Of a stretch of DNA of 64,000 nt, positions 43,143 through 51,700 are shown one piece after another (the first letter of the stretch is position 1; each line of letters starts with the position of its first letter). Location of the stretch: assembly GCF_003206065.1 (NCBI RefSeq), contig NZ_PZJQ01000004.1, positions 71,554-135,553 on the forward strand. The letters are read 5' to 3'. The notes below the pieces were generated by a model. The model did no database searches and had not been told where the DNA came from. It was given only the letters and a program-made list of their open reading frames with translations. This stretch comes from Salinicola halimionae (GTDB lineage: Bacteria; Pseudomonadota; Gammaproteobacteria; Pseudomonadales; Halomonadaceae). Made by a program: the position numbers and the translations under genes.

Positions 43143-44117
43143 ATGAAACGCCACGCATTAACCGCAGCCGTACTTTCTACTGCCCTGATGGGCGTCGCAT
43201 CGGTCTCGACGCCGGCCATGGCGCAGGATCAGCAATACATCACCATTGGTACCGGCGGTCAGACCGGCGTCTACTACGTCGTCGGCCAGTCCGTTTGCCG
43301 AATGGTCAACCGCAGTGCCGAAGAGAGCGGTATTCGCTGTAATGCCCCGTCGACCGGTGGTTCCGTGGCCAACATCAACGGTATCAAGTCCGGTGAACTG
43401 AACATGGGCGTCGCGCAGTCGGACGTTCAGTTCAATGCGTACAACGGCGAGGCGCAGTTCGACCAGCCGATGGAGAACCTGCGCTCGGTGTTCTCGTTGC
43501 ATGGCGAACCGCTCACTATTCTGGCACGTGAAGACGCCAATATTCACTCCGTGCAGGATCTGAAGGGCAAGCGGGTCAATATCGGTAATCCGGGCTCGGG
43601 CCAGCGTGCCACCATGGAAGTGCTGATGGATGCCGAGGGTTGGGACACCAGCGTGTTCTCGCTGGCTTCCGAGCTGGGCGCGGCCGAGATGGCTTCTGCA
43701 CTGGCCGACAACAACATCGATGCGATGGCTTATGTCGTGGGCCACCCTAACGGTGCCATTCAGGAAGCGACCACGACCGTCGCGTCCAACCTGGTACCGT
43801 TGAATGACGATGTGGTCAAAGGGCTGGTCGACAAGTTCCCCTACTACAGCATGGCTACCATCCCCGGCGGCATGTACGAGGGTAACCCGGACGACGTCGA
43901 AACATTCGGTGTTCGCGCCACCTTCGTCACCTCTGCCGACGTCGACGATGAAATCGTCTATCAGACCGTCAAGGCCGTGTTCGACAATTTCGATCGTTTC
44001 AAGCGCCTGCACCCCGCCTTCGCCAACCTGACGCCGGAAGACATGATCAGTGAAGGGCTGTCCGCACCGCTGCATGAAGGTGCCAAGCGTTACTATAAAG
44101 AGCAGGGCTGGCTGTAA
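43143..44117 (+). CDS. TRAP transporter solute receptor, TAXI family
   Basis: Periplasmic receptor of 324 aa. ATG 43143 has GAGG 8 nt upstream (ATG 43137 is too close). Signal peptide ends ASVSTPAMA. TAXI-family landmarks are YITIGTGGQTGVYYVVGQSV at the mature N-terminus, PSTGGSVANINGIKSGELNM, and LKGKRVNIGNPGSGQRATME. It presents a substrate (glutamate, 2-oxoglutarate or another carboxylate in characterised relatives) to the fused permease encoded next. The gap between the two genes contains a strong hairpin, consistent with receptor excess over permease. Confidence 0.92.
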   Translation: MKRHALTAAVLSTALMGVASVSTPAMAQDQQYITIGTGGQTGVYYVVGQSVCRMVNRSAEESGIRCNAPSTGGSVANINGIKSGELNMGVAQSDVQFNAYNGEAQFDQPMENLRSVFSLHGEPLTILAREDANIHSVQDLKGKRVNIGNPGSGQRATMEVLMDAEGWDTSVFSLASELGAAEMASALADNNIDAMAYVVGHPNGAIQEATTTVASNLVPLNDDVVKGLVDKFPYYSMATIPGGMYEGNPDDVETFGVRATFVTSADVDDEIVYQTVKAVFDNFDRFKRLHPAFANLTPEDMISEGLSAPLHEGAKRYYKEQGWL

Positions 44118-44158
44118 TCGCTCACAGCGGCATTCTGCCTAGAATGCGTTGACTCTCT

Positions 44159-44188
44159 GGCGCGGTGGTTGGTGACAACCGCCGCGCC
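44159..44188 (+). other. Intercistronic hairpin with GTGA tetraloop between TRAP receptor and permease
   Basis: GGCGCGGTGGTTG (44159-44171), loop GTGA (a GNRA-type tetraloop in RNA), CAACCGCCGCGCC (44176-44188): 13 pairs with one G-U. It is followed by GTTGG, not a T-run. Likely a stabilising or partially terminating hairpin. Confidence 0.5.
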
Positions 44189-44292
44189 GTTGGATCGAGT
44201 CCCCGCGACGCCTGGCGTCGCATCGAATCAAGCGCGAAATGATGTCGTTTCGATATCCTTTCGCCTATCGGCTGCCAAGTCAGGATCTGCTC

Positions 44293-46893
44293 ATGACCGA
44301 CAACAAGACTTCCGGCCCCGATCAGGCCAAGCTGGACGAACTGGCTGCGACCGATACCGGTGGTCGCAAGCTGACCGGAACACCGAACCGCATCCTGCTG
44401 AGTGTGGCGGCAATCTGGTCACTGTTTCAGCTCTGGATCGCCTCGCCGTTACCTTTCATGGTCGGGTTCGGCGTTTTCAGCGCCACCGAGGCGCGCTCCA
44501 TCCATCTTGCATTTGCCGTCTTTCTTGCCTTCATGGCCTATCCGGCTTTCAAGGGCTCTCCGCGCGAACGTCTGCCGATCCTCGACTGGGTCATGGCGAT
44601 CGTGGCGGCGTTTTGCGCCTCCTATCTCTATTTTTTCTACGCGCAGCTGTCACAGCGCCCCGGCGCCCCGATCCTGCAGGATGTGATTGTCGGCGTCATC
44701 GGGATCGTGCTGCTGCTCGAAGCGACGCGTCGCGCGCTCGGCCCGCCGCTGATGATCATTGCCTTGATCTTTCTGATCTACTCCCTCGCCGGGCCCTACA
44801 TGCCAGGCATTCTGGCTCACCGCGGGGTGAGCTTCTACGGACTGGTCAATCACCAGTGGCTGACCACGCAGGGTGTCTTCGGGATCGCGCTGGGAGTGTC
44901 CACCAGTTTCGTGTTCCTGTTCGTGCTGTTCGGTGCGCTGCTCGACAAGGCCGGAGCGGGCAACTACTTCATCAAGGTCGCGTTTTCTCTGCTGGGCCAC
45001 TATCGCGGTGGTCCGGCCAAGGCGGCGGTGGTGGCGTCCGGTCTGACCGGCTTGATCTCCGGCTCTTCGATTGCCAATACCGTGACCACCGGTACTTTCA
45101 CCATTCCGATGATGAAACGTGTCGGTTTCAGTGCCACCAAGGCCGGCGCGGTGGAAGTGTCCTCTTCCGTCAACGGGCAGATCATGCCGCCCGTCATGGG
45201 GGCTGCGGCGTTCCTGATGGTCGAGTATGTGGGCATCTCCTATCTCGAGGTAATCAAGCACGCCTTTCTACCGGCGGTAATTTCCTATATCGCACTGCTC
45301 TACATCGTTCATCTGGAGGCGATGAAAGCCGGCATGAAAGGCCTGCAGAGCAGCAATCCGGTTCGTCCCTGGATGCGCAAGATTCTGGGATTCCTGACCG
45401 GGTTGGTCGGTTTGATGCTCGTATCCGCCGTCGTCTACTACGGCCTCGGCTGGCTTCAGCCGGCGTTGGGCGAGGCGGCCCCGTGGGTGATTGCTCTGAT
45501 GCTGGCCGCCGTCTACGTCGGTTTGATCAAGCTGGGCTCGAACTATCCGCCGCTGGAAATCGACGATCCCAATTCTGAAATCACCACGCTGCCGCGGACC
45601 AAGCCCACCGTGATGGTGGGGCTGCACTACATTCTGCCGGTTGTCGTGCTGGTATGGTGTCTAATGGTGGAGCGTCTGTCGCCCGGCCTGTCGGCGTTCT
45701 GGGCCACCGCCTTCATGATTTTCATCATTCTGACGCAGCGGCCGATCGACGCCTTCTTCCGTGGTCAGAGCGACCTGGCCAATGACATCAAGCTCGGTGG
45801 TAAGGACCTGTTGGAAGGTCTGATCGATGGCGCTCGCAACATGATTGGCATCGGTATTGCCACGGCCACCGCGGGGATCATCGTGGGCGCGGTAGCGCAG
45901 ACCGGCGTCGGCCTGGTGCTGGCGGATCTGGTCGAAACGCTGTCGATGGGCAATCTGCTGCTGATGCTGCTGCTGACGGGCGTGCTCAGCCTGATCCTGG
46001 GCATGGGTTTGCCGACAACCGCCAACTACATCGTGGTGTCGGCACTGCTGGCCCCGGTCATCGTCCAATTGGGCGAGCAGAATGGCCTGATCGTGCCGCT
46101 GATCGCCGTTCACCTGTTCGTGTTCTACTTCGGCATCATGGCCGACGTGACACCGCCGGTGGGGCTGGCGTCGTTTGCGGCGGCGGCGATTTCCGGTGCG
46201 GATCCGATCCGTACCGGCTTTCAGGCGTTCTACTACAGTCTACGTACCGCGGCGTTGCCCTTCCTGTTCATCTTCAATACCGACCTGTTGCTGATCAACG
46301 TCGATTGGCTCCACGGTGTCATCATCTTCATCGTGGCGACGGCGGCGATGCTGATCTTCGCGGCCGCGACGCAGGGTTTCATGCTGGTGAAGAGTCGCTG
46401 GTATGAGAGTCTGCTGCTGTTGTTGATCGCTTTCACGCTGTTCCGCCCCGGTTTCTGGATGGACATGGTCGATGCACCCTACGAAGAGGTGCCGCCGGCG
46501 CAGTTCGAACAGGCACTGGGTGAGATCGGGCCTGAAGGCCATCTGATGACGCGTATCGACGGACTCGATGCTTACGGCGCGCCGACCAGTTTCGTGGTCC
46601 AGGTGCCGGCGACCGAAGGCGATACCGGTGCCGAGCGGCTACAAAGCCTGGGTCTGCATCTGATGCAGGAAGACGGCAAGGTGCTGGTCGACATGACCGA
46701 TTTCGATAGTCAGGCAGAAAAGCTGGGCTTCGACTTCGATCAGCAGATCGTGTCGGTGCGCATCCCCACGTCTCAGATGCCGAAAGAGCTGATGTGGATT
46801 CCGGCACTGATCCTGTTCGGATTGGTCGTCTTGCTCCAGCGGCGCCGGCGTGAACCAAAAGCCAGCAAGCCGGAACAGGTCGCGGCCGCCTGA
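44293..46893 (+). CDS. TRAP transporter fused permease (4TM-12TM)
   Basis: 866-aa inner-membrane protein fusing the small (DctQ-like) and large (DctM-like) TRAP permease subunits, the usual partner of TAXI receptors. Start ATG 44293 has CAGGA upstream. After 50 polar residues come about 16-18 membrane helices. The DctM core shows SGLTGLISGSSIANTVTTGT, VNGQIMPPVMGAAAFLMVEY and the second inverted repeat ILGMGLPTTANYIVVSALL, TPPVGLASFAAAAISGADPI. The C-terminal 130 residues match the DUF3394 tail, with a last helix IPALILFGLVVLLQ. Transport is driven by a sodium or proton gradient. A clear terminator follows. Confidence 0.93.
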   Translation: MTDNKTSGPDQAKLDELAATDTGGRKLTGTPNRILLSVAAIWSLFQLWIASPLPFMVGFGVFSATEARSIHLAFAVFLAFMAYPAFKGSPRERLPILDWVMAIVAAFCASYLYFFYAQLSQRPGAPILQDVIVGVIGIVLLLEATRRALGPPLMIIALIFLIYSLAGPYMPGILAHRGVSFYGLVNHQWLTTQGVFGIALGVSTSFVFLFVLFGALLDKAGAGNYFIKVAFSLLGHYRGGPAKAAVVASGLTGLISGSSIANTVTTGTFTIPMMKRVGFSATKAGAVEVSSSVNGQIMPPVMGAAAFLMVEYVGISYLEVIKHAFLPAVISYIALLYIVHLEAMKAGMKGLQSSNPVRPWMRKILGFLTGLVGLMLVSAVVYYGLGWLQPALGEAAPWVIALMLAAVYVGLIKLGSNYPPLEIDDPNSEITTLPRTKPTVMVGLHYILPVVVLVWCLMVERLSPGLSAFWATAFMIFIILTQRPIDAFFRGQSDLANDIKLGGKDLLEGLIDGARNMIGIGIATATAGIIVGAVAQTGVGLVLADLVETLSMGNLLLMLLLTGVLSLILGMGLPTTANYIVVSALLAPVIVQLGEQNGLIVPLIAVHLFVFYFGIMADVTPPVGLASFAAAAISGADPIRTGFQAFYYSLRTAALPFLFIFNTDLLLINVDWLHGVIIFIVATAAMLIFAAATQGFMLVKSRWYESLLLLLIAFTLFRPGFWMDMVDAPYEEVPPAQFEQALGEIGPEGHLMTRIDGLDAYGAPTSFVVQVPATEGDTGAERLQSLGLHLMQEDGKVLVDMTDFDSQAEKLGFDFDQQIVSVRIPTSQMPKELMWIPALILFGLVVLLQRRRREPKASKPEQVAAA

Positions 46894-46919
46894 CGCAGGA
46901 TTGCGGGCATGGCAACATG

Positions 46920-46951
46920 ACGGTCGTCTCCCGGGAGGCGACCGTTTTTTT
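46920..46951 (+). terminator. Rho-independent terminator after the TRAP permease
   Basis: ACGGTCG.CTCCC (from 46920) pairs with GGGAG.CGACCGT (to 46945), followed by TTTTTT. It lies 27 nt after the permease stop and shows that the reading frame open across it is not the real start of the next gene. Confidence 0.9.
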
Positions 46952-46997
46952 GTCCGCCTTGATCGACTGGGTGTCATTGCATCGTTTTATCGTCAAC

Positions 46998-47462
46998 ATG
47001 AACGAGGTGATCGTGAGCTTCCCCGATGCGTCCATCGACTATCGCCAACACCCCGAGTGCTACCGGATCGGCCACGGCGAGCGTGGCGTCTTTCATGTGC
47101 AGCCCTACAAGGACGAACTGCTTCCGCTGTGGGCGATTCGCAACGAGGCTGACGCCAAGCAGGCCATTACCGATATTCACGATCGCTACCTCGACTATCG
47201 TCGACAAGACGATTTCGCAGGCATGGACATGGCGCGCAAGTATCTTCAGATGGGTTACACCCGTGCGCGACGCTATGCGCGCTATCCGGGCGGGCGCAAG
47301 AAGGATGCTGACGGTCGTGCGCGTCAGCCCAGGAATGCCGATGCCGAAAAGGCACACATAGCCGAGCTTTACCGCGAGAGTCTGGATCGTGTGCGCGACG
47401 ACGAGGTTTATCAGAACGCCAAGCGTGAGTATCAGCGTCGGCTGAGATCCGCCAAACGCTAA
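46998..47462 (+). CDS. DUF4385 domain protein
   Basis: 154 aa from ATG 46998, downstream of the terminator. The family pattern is clear: IDYRQHPECYRIGHGERGVF, HVQPYKDELLPLWAIR, DIHDRYLDYRRQDDFAGMDM and ARKYLQMGYTRARRYARYPG. A basic C-terminus (KREYQRRLRSAKR) follows. DUF4385 proteins are small cytoplasmic proteins of unknown function, widespread in bacteria and some viruses. The MOSC gene starts 42 nt downstream, probably in the same transcript. Confidence 0.88.
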   Translation: MNEVIVSFPDASIDYRQHPECYRIGHGERGVFHVQPYKDELLPLWAIRNEADAKQAITDIHDRYLDYRRQDDFAGMDMARKYLQMGYTRARRYARYPGGRKKDADGRARQPRNADAEKAHIAELYRESLDRVRDDEVYQNAKREYQRRLRSAKR

Positions 47463-47504
47463 TTCCATTGGATTCGAGCCATCACTTTTCGACAGGAGTC
47501 TTTC

Positions 47505-48305
47505 GTGCCAACGCTTGCTGCCATTCATCGTTATCCGATCAAATCCACCGCTGGCTCATCGCTGCAACGCGCGCGGGTCGAAGAAGAGGGACTGGTCGGC
47601 GATCGCCGCTTCATGGTGGTCAAGCCCGACGGGACCTTCCTCACGGCGCGCACGCATCCCGGGCTTCAGCTCGTACGTGCGCAATTCGATGGCGAGCGCC
47701 TGACCGTGACCCACGGCACGCTGCCGCCGGTGGACGTGGCTCGGCAAGAGTTTTCGGGACAGCCCTTCGACACCCAGGTGTGGGCCGACCCCTTCACGGC
47801 AACCACGACGCACGACTCTCTCGACGAGTGGTTCAGCGAGGCTGCCGGAGAACCCGCGCGGCTGCTATGGCTGGGCGATCGATCACCGCGCTACCGTGAG
47901 TCGATCGGCGTTCGGGTGAGCTTTGCCGATGGTTATCCGCTGTTGCTGATCTCCGAGGCGTCGCTGGAAGATCTCAATGTGCGTACCGATGGCACCCACG
48001 TGATGGCGCAGTTTCGGCCCAACCTCGTTGCGGCCGGCACCGAGCCCTACGCTGAGGATGGGTGGAAGCGCATTCGTGTCGGTGAGGTGACCTTTCGCGT
48101 CGACGCCCCCTGCGCACGCTGCGCCATGGTGACGGTCGATCCGGCGCGTGGTGAAAAGCGGATCGACAAGGAGCCGCTCAAGACGTTGGCGGGCTATCGC
48201 CGGGGTGAGAAAGGCAAGGTCTATTTTGGTCAGAACCTCGTCGCGGAAAATAGCGGAGAGATCGGCCTCGACGACCCGATCGAGGTGCTGGAATTCGCGC
48301 GCTGA
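47505..48305 (+). CDS. MOSC domain protein, YcbX-like
   Basis: 266 aa from GTG 47505, with AGGAG 7 nt before it. The N-terminal MOSC_N beta-barrel domain is seen as LAAIHRYPIKSTAGSSLQRA and GLVGDRRFMVVKPDGTFLTA. The C-terminal MOSC domain shows MAQFRPNLVAAGTEPYAEDG and the molybdenum cofactor-linked Cys motif APCARCAMVTVDP. E. coli YcbX reduces N-hydroxylated bases with CysJ. Here no ferredoxin domain is fused. A cytoplasmic molybdenum-cofactor-dependent N-oxide/N-hydroxyl reductase role is inferred. Confidence 0.88.
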   Translation: MPTLAAIHRYPIKSTAGSSLQRARVEEEGLVGDRRFMVVKPDGTFLTARTHPGLQLVRAQFDGERLTVTHGTLPPVDVARQEFSGQPFDTQVWADPFTATTTHDSLDEWFSEAAGEPARLLWLGDRSPRYRESIGVRVSFADGYPLLLISEASLEDLNVRTDGTHVMAQFRPNLVAAGTEPYAEDGWKRIRVGEVTFRVDAPCARCAMVTVDPARGEKRIDKEPLKTLAGYRRGEKGKVYFGQNLVAENSGEIGLDDPIEVLEFAR

Positions 48306-48461
48306 AATGAACCGTCGATGAACGTTATCCGTGGGTAACGTTCACGCCCGGACGGGTAATGGCCTACTGCAAAACGGTTCATCTTCACGCAAGGTTGTCG
48401 TGCGTTCTGTTACATTAGATGTTATTAAATTTTTGATGTGTCCCGTGTCCGCCTTGTCCTT

Positions 48462-48489
48462 ATGAACCCTGCTGTCATGCAGGGTTCAT
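48462..48489. other. Perfect 11-bp hairpin in the gap before the carbonic anhydrase gene
   Basis: ATGAACCCTGC (48462-48472), 6-nt loop, GCAGGGTTCAT (48479-48489). The 535-nt gap 48306-48840 is AT-richer than its neighbours and also holds GAACGTTA/TAACGTTC at 48320-48343. No T-run follows either stem. No protein gene stands out; a leader or small RNA is possible. Confidence 0.45.
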
Positions 48490-48840
48490 CTCCACAGCCG
48501 ACGATTGTCGGAGCGCCCGGTTATTACGTTTCTTGACAGTCGGTAGCTGCCGCTCAAACACGATCAGCTCGTGATTTCGTGGCCACCTCGGTTTTTCCTG
48601 AATCAACATTCAATCACGTAGCCTTACAAAATTTGCAGCCAGCAAAGCGATTTTTGCTTGCCCGATCCTGGCCCCTCGCCTTACGACTTATAGCGAAGCC
48701 TGCGCCTTTCGTCTCATGCCCGATTTCTACCCCTCGATAGGCCAGGTGGAACTCATCAGAACCTTGTGTCGAAACCGACTGATATTTCCGGTCGCTCACA
48801 GACAAGGCTCATCGATCGTTACCGTACGGGAGTGCTGGAT

Positions 48841-49500
48841 ATGCAATTTTTCGACCGCCTGCTACTCGAGAATCGGGCCTGGGCCGACGACATGAAAGCT
48901 TCCGACCCGGAGGTCTTTCAGCGGCTCCACCAGGGGCAATCGCCATCGGCGTTGTGGATCGGCTGCTGCGATAGCCGAGTGCCGGCGGAACAGATCTGCA
49001 ACGCCAAACCCGGAGAACTCTTCATCCATCGCAATATTGCCAATCTGGTGCATGAGGACGATGCCAACGTCTCGAGCGTGCTCGAGTACGCGATCAGTGC
49101 GTTGAAGGTGGATCACATCATCGTCTGCGGGCACCGTGGCTGCGGCGGCATCCAGGCGGCCGTGAGCGGCGGCGACGCGCTGCAGGCACTGCCTTATGTC
49201 GACAAGCATCTCGGGCAGGTCAAGCGTCTGGTTGCCGATCATGGGGTCGAGCTCGAGCGATTTTCACGGTTGAGTGAAAAGGTCGATCACGTGGTCGAGC
49301 TCAACGTGATCGCACAGGTCGAACGGCTCTCGGAGATGAAACTGGTCAAGGACAGCTGGGAAGCGCGTCATGCGCCGAGCCTGCACGGCTGGGTCTACGA
49401 TCTGGCGAGCGGGCATCTGGACGAAGTGTGTCTTCATGAGGTCGGTGGGGCGCAGGGTGAACTTGCCGAGCAGAGCTGGCAGCGTGCGGCAGCCGGCTAA
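48841..49500 (+). CDS. can: Beta-class carbonic anhydrase
   Basis: 219-aa cytoplasmic zinc enzyme interconverting CO2 and bicarbonate. Zinc ligands and catalytic dyad are visible: Cys in GCCDSRVP (with the Asp-Arg dyad of CDSR), then His and Cys in IIVCGHRGCGGIQA. The N-terminus MQFFDRLLLENRAWADDMKA is that of E. coli Can/YadF. The frame is open upstream to 48766, but ATG 48841 matches the family. The SulP transporter gene follows 68 nt later, a pairing that suggests bicarbonate supply. Confidence 0.96.
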   Translation: MQFFDRLLLENRAWADDMKASDPEVFQRLHQGQSPSALWIGCCDSRVPAEQICNAKPGELFIHRNIANLVHEDDANVSSVLEYAISALKVDHIIVCGHRGCGGIQAAVSGGDALQALPYVDKHLGQVKRLVADHGVELERFSRLSEKVDHVVELNVIAQVERLSEMKLVKDSWEARHAPSLHGWVYDLASGHLDEVCLHEVGGAQGELAEQSWQRAAAG

Positions 49501-49568
49501 GAGCCTGCCCTCGATAAGAAACAAGTCACGCTTTTTACGCTGAGACTCATGGATCCGAGAATACGACA

Positions 49569-51158
49569 ATGACGACATCGACACAGACACAAGCCGCGTC
49601 GGCGCTCCACGACAAGCCCGATACCTTCTCCTTTCGGCATCTTTCCCGGGATATTCCCGCCGGGATCGTCGTCTTTCTGGTGGCGATCCCGCTCTGCCTG
49701 GGGATCGCTCTGGCCTCCGGCGCGCCGCCCATCGCCGGACTGGTCGCCGGTATGGTCGGTGGGCTGGTGGTAACGATGTTCAGCGGCTCGTCGCTCAGCG
49801 TCAGTGGCCCCGCTGCTGGGCTGACGGTGATCGTGCTGGATGCGATCGAGCAACTTGGAAGTTTTGCCGCTTTCCTGATCGCAGTAATACTGGCCGGCGT
49901 ACTGCAGCTTCTGATGGGCGTCTTCAAGTTGGGCCGGATCGGTGCCTTCGTGCCGACTTCGGTTATCAAGGGCATGCTGGCGGGGATCGGTTTGATTTTG
50001 GTGCTGGGGCAGTTCCCGATGGCACTGGGGCATCCACTGGACGACATGCCGGCGATCACCGATCCGGTAGCGTTGTTCAGTGATATTTCGCCGCTGGCGA
50101 CCGTGATCGCGCTGTTCAGTCTGGGGCTGCTGGTGTTGTGGGAGCAGCCGATGATCAAGCGTCATCGTGCGTTGGCGCTAATTCCCGGCCCGCTGCTGGT
50201 GGTGCTCGGCAGCATCGCCATCGACCGTCTGGTCGGCGGTGCGATGCCTGGCTGGGCTCTGAGTGCCGGGCATCATATCGATCTTGGCGGCCTGTCCGGC
50301 CCGGCGGAACTGATCGGGCAGATGACCCATCCCGACATCGGCGCGCTAGCCAATCCGGCGGTCTATACGGTCGCCATCACCATCGCCATCATCGCCAGCC
50401 TCGAGACCCTGCTGAGTCTGGAGGCGATCGACAAGCTCGATCCGCTCAAACGCCACTCGCCGCCGCACCGAGAACTCAAGGCGCAGGGTGTCGGCAACAT
50501 GATCTGCGGGCTGGTCGGCGCGCTGCCGGTCACGGCGGTGATCGTGCGCAGCTCCGCCAATGCCAACGCGGGCGGCCGTACACGCCTGTCGAGTTTGATT
50601 CACGGCAGTCTGCTACTGGTCAGCGTGGCGTTTCTGGCGATGTGGCTGGAGTTGATTCCGTTGGCGACCCTGGCGGCGATCCTGCTGCATACCGGCTACA
50701 AACTGGCCAAGCCGGGGCTGTTCATCGATCAATATCGCGAGGGTATGCGTCGCTTCATCCCGTTCACCGTCACGGTGATCACGATTCTGGCGACCGATTT
50801 GCTGATGGGCGTGCTGGTCGGGTTGGTGTGCAGTCTCTATTTCCTGCTGCAATCGGGTTACCGTTCCGCGATTGCCTGTACCCGCCGTGGCGACCACATG
50901 CTGCTCAAGTTCCAGCAGGACGTCTCGTTTCTCAACCGGGAAGAGATGCGCCAGTGTCTCGATGTCGTGCCGGACGACGGTGAGCTGATCATCGACGCCA
51001 TCGGCGCCAACTACATCGATCCGGACATCCGCGAGGACATCGACCGCTTCGTCGACAACGCCTCGGCAAGGGGGATCGTGGTCGAGCTACGTGACGTCGA
51101 AGGAACCACTGGTACGTTCGGCGACGTCGGACCCTCGGGGATCGCCCGCGCCGTCTGA
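49569..51158 (+). CDS. SulP family anion transporter, probable bicarbonate importer
   Basis: 529 aa. About 12-14 membrane helices with SulP marks: LSRDIPAGIVVFLVAIPLCL, IALASGAPPIAGLVAGMVGG, the anion-site region FSGSSLSVSGPAAGLTVIVL and VGALPVTAVIVRSSANANAG. The C-terminal 85 residues form a short STAS-like domain (LLKFQQDVSFLNREEMRQCL, ELIIDAIGANYIDPDIREDI). Members import sulfate, C4-dicarboxylates or bicarbonate; the adjacent carbonic anhydrase points to bicarbonate (BicA-like). The following genes are convergent. Confidence 0.9.
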   Translation: MTTSTQTQAASALHDKPDTFSFRHLSRDIPAGIVVFLVAIPLCLGIALASGAPPIAGLVAGMVGGLVVTMFSGSSLSVSGPAAGLTVIVLDAIEQLGSFAAFLIAVILAGVLQLLMGVFKLGRIGAFVPTSVIKGMLAGIGLILVLGQFPMALGHPLDDMPAITDPVALFSDISPLATVIALFSLGLLVLWEQPMIKRHRALALIPGPLLVVLGSIAIDRLVGGAMPGWALSAGHHIDLGGLSGPAELIGQMTHPDIGALANPAVYTVAITIAIIASLETLLSLEAIDKLDPLKRHSPPHRELKAQGVGNMICGLVGALPVTAVIVRSSANANAGGRTRLSSLIHGSLLLVSVAFLAMWLELIPLATLAAILLHTGYKLAKPGLFIDQYREGMRRFIPFTVTVITILATDLLMGVLVGLVCSLYFLLQSGYRSAIACTRRGDHMLLKFQQDVSFLNREEMRQCLDVVPDDGELIIDAIGANYIDPDIREDIDRFVDNASARGIVVELRDVEGTTGTFGDVGPSGIARAV

Positions 51159-51185
51159 ACGAGGCCTGAAGACGAGCTGAATGCT

Positions 51186-51216
51186 AACCGCCGCGTTCCC
51201 TCAGGACGCAGCGGTT
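51186..51216. terminator. Hairpin between convergent SulP and GNAT genes
   Basis: AACCGCCGCGT (51186-51196) pairs with ACGCAGCGGTT (51206-51216) with one mismatch and a 9-nt loop, in the 80-nt gap between convergent genes. There is no clear T-run; it may act as a bidirectional terminator. Confidence 0.5.
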
Positions 51217-51238
51217 GGCGTTGCCAGGTGACGGCGCT

Positions 51239-51700
51239 TCAGACCAGCGATTTGCGCAGATAGACCCGCTTGAGACCGAACTCTTCGGCGCGATGGGTCT
51301 CGACATAGCCGTAGCGCCGATAGATCGCCAGGTTCTCGTGCATCAGCTCCTGGGTGTAGAGCGTGATGTCGTCGAATCCATGCTCGCGAGCGCGGGCTTC
51401 TGCCGCCTGCATCAGCATCCTGCCGTAGCCTCGGCCCTGTGCAGCGGGAGAGACCGCCACGTTGTCCAGCAGCAGCGTGTCTGGCTTGGGAATCAGCACC
51501 ATCAAGCCAACGATCTCGTCGTGATCCTGCAGTAGATTGATATAGCCGGCCTCGATATGGCGCGCATAGCGGCCCTCATCGATATCGCGCATTGGTCCAG
51601 GCATCCTGCCGATGCGGGCGACGTAATGATCGTAGGCGGCGGTAACCAGTGCCTCGACCGCCGTCAGGTCTTGGTTCTGGGCCAGGCGGATCATGCTCAT
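51239..51700 (-). CDS. GNAT family N-acetyltransferase
   Basis: 153 aa. ATG 51700 overlaps the stop of the upstream phosphatase gene (ATGA). GNAT motifs are MIRLAQNQDLTAVEALVTAA, LLLDNVAVSPAAQGRGYGRM (acetyl-CoA loop GRGYGRM), LMQAAEARAREHGFDDITLY and YRRYGYVETHRAEEFGLKRV. The DITLYTQELMHENLAIYRRY segment is common in small acetyltransferases annotated as acting on amines or antibiotics. Substrate unknown. The neighbouring phosphatase gives no clear hint. Confidence 0.87.
   Translation of the reverse strand: MSMIRLAQNQDLTAVEALVTAAYDHYVARIGRMPGPMRDIDEGRYARHIEAGYINLLQDHDEIVGLMVLIPKPDTLLLDNVAVSPAAQGRGYGRMLMQAAEARAREHGFDDITLYTQELMHENLAIYRRYGYVETHRAEEFGLKRVYLRKSLV

Noticed and set aside
46917-46997. 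Reading frame of the DUF4385 gene open from 46917
   Set aside because: The segment contains the TRAP permease's terminator (46920-46951), so transcripts reading this start would not normally exist; ATG 46998 begins the conserved domain.
48614-48805. Small minus-strand frame in the gap before the carbonic anhydrase
   Set aside because: No ribosome site or recognisable pattern; composition is like random GC-rich DNA.
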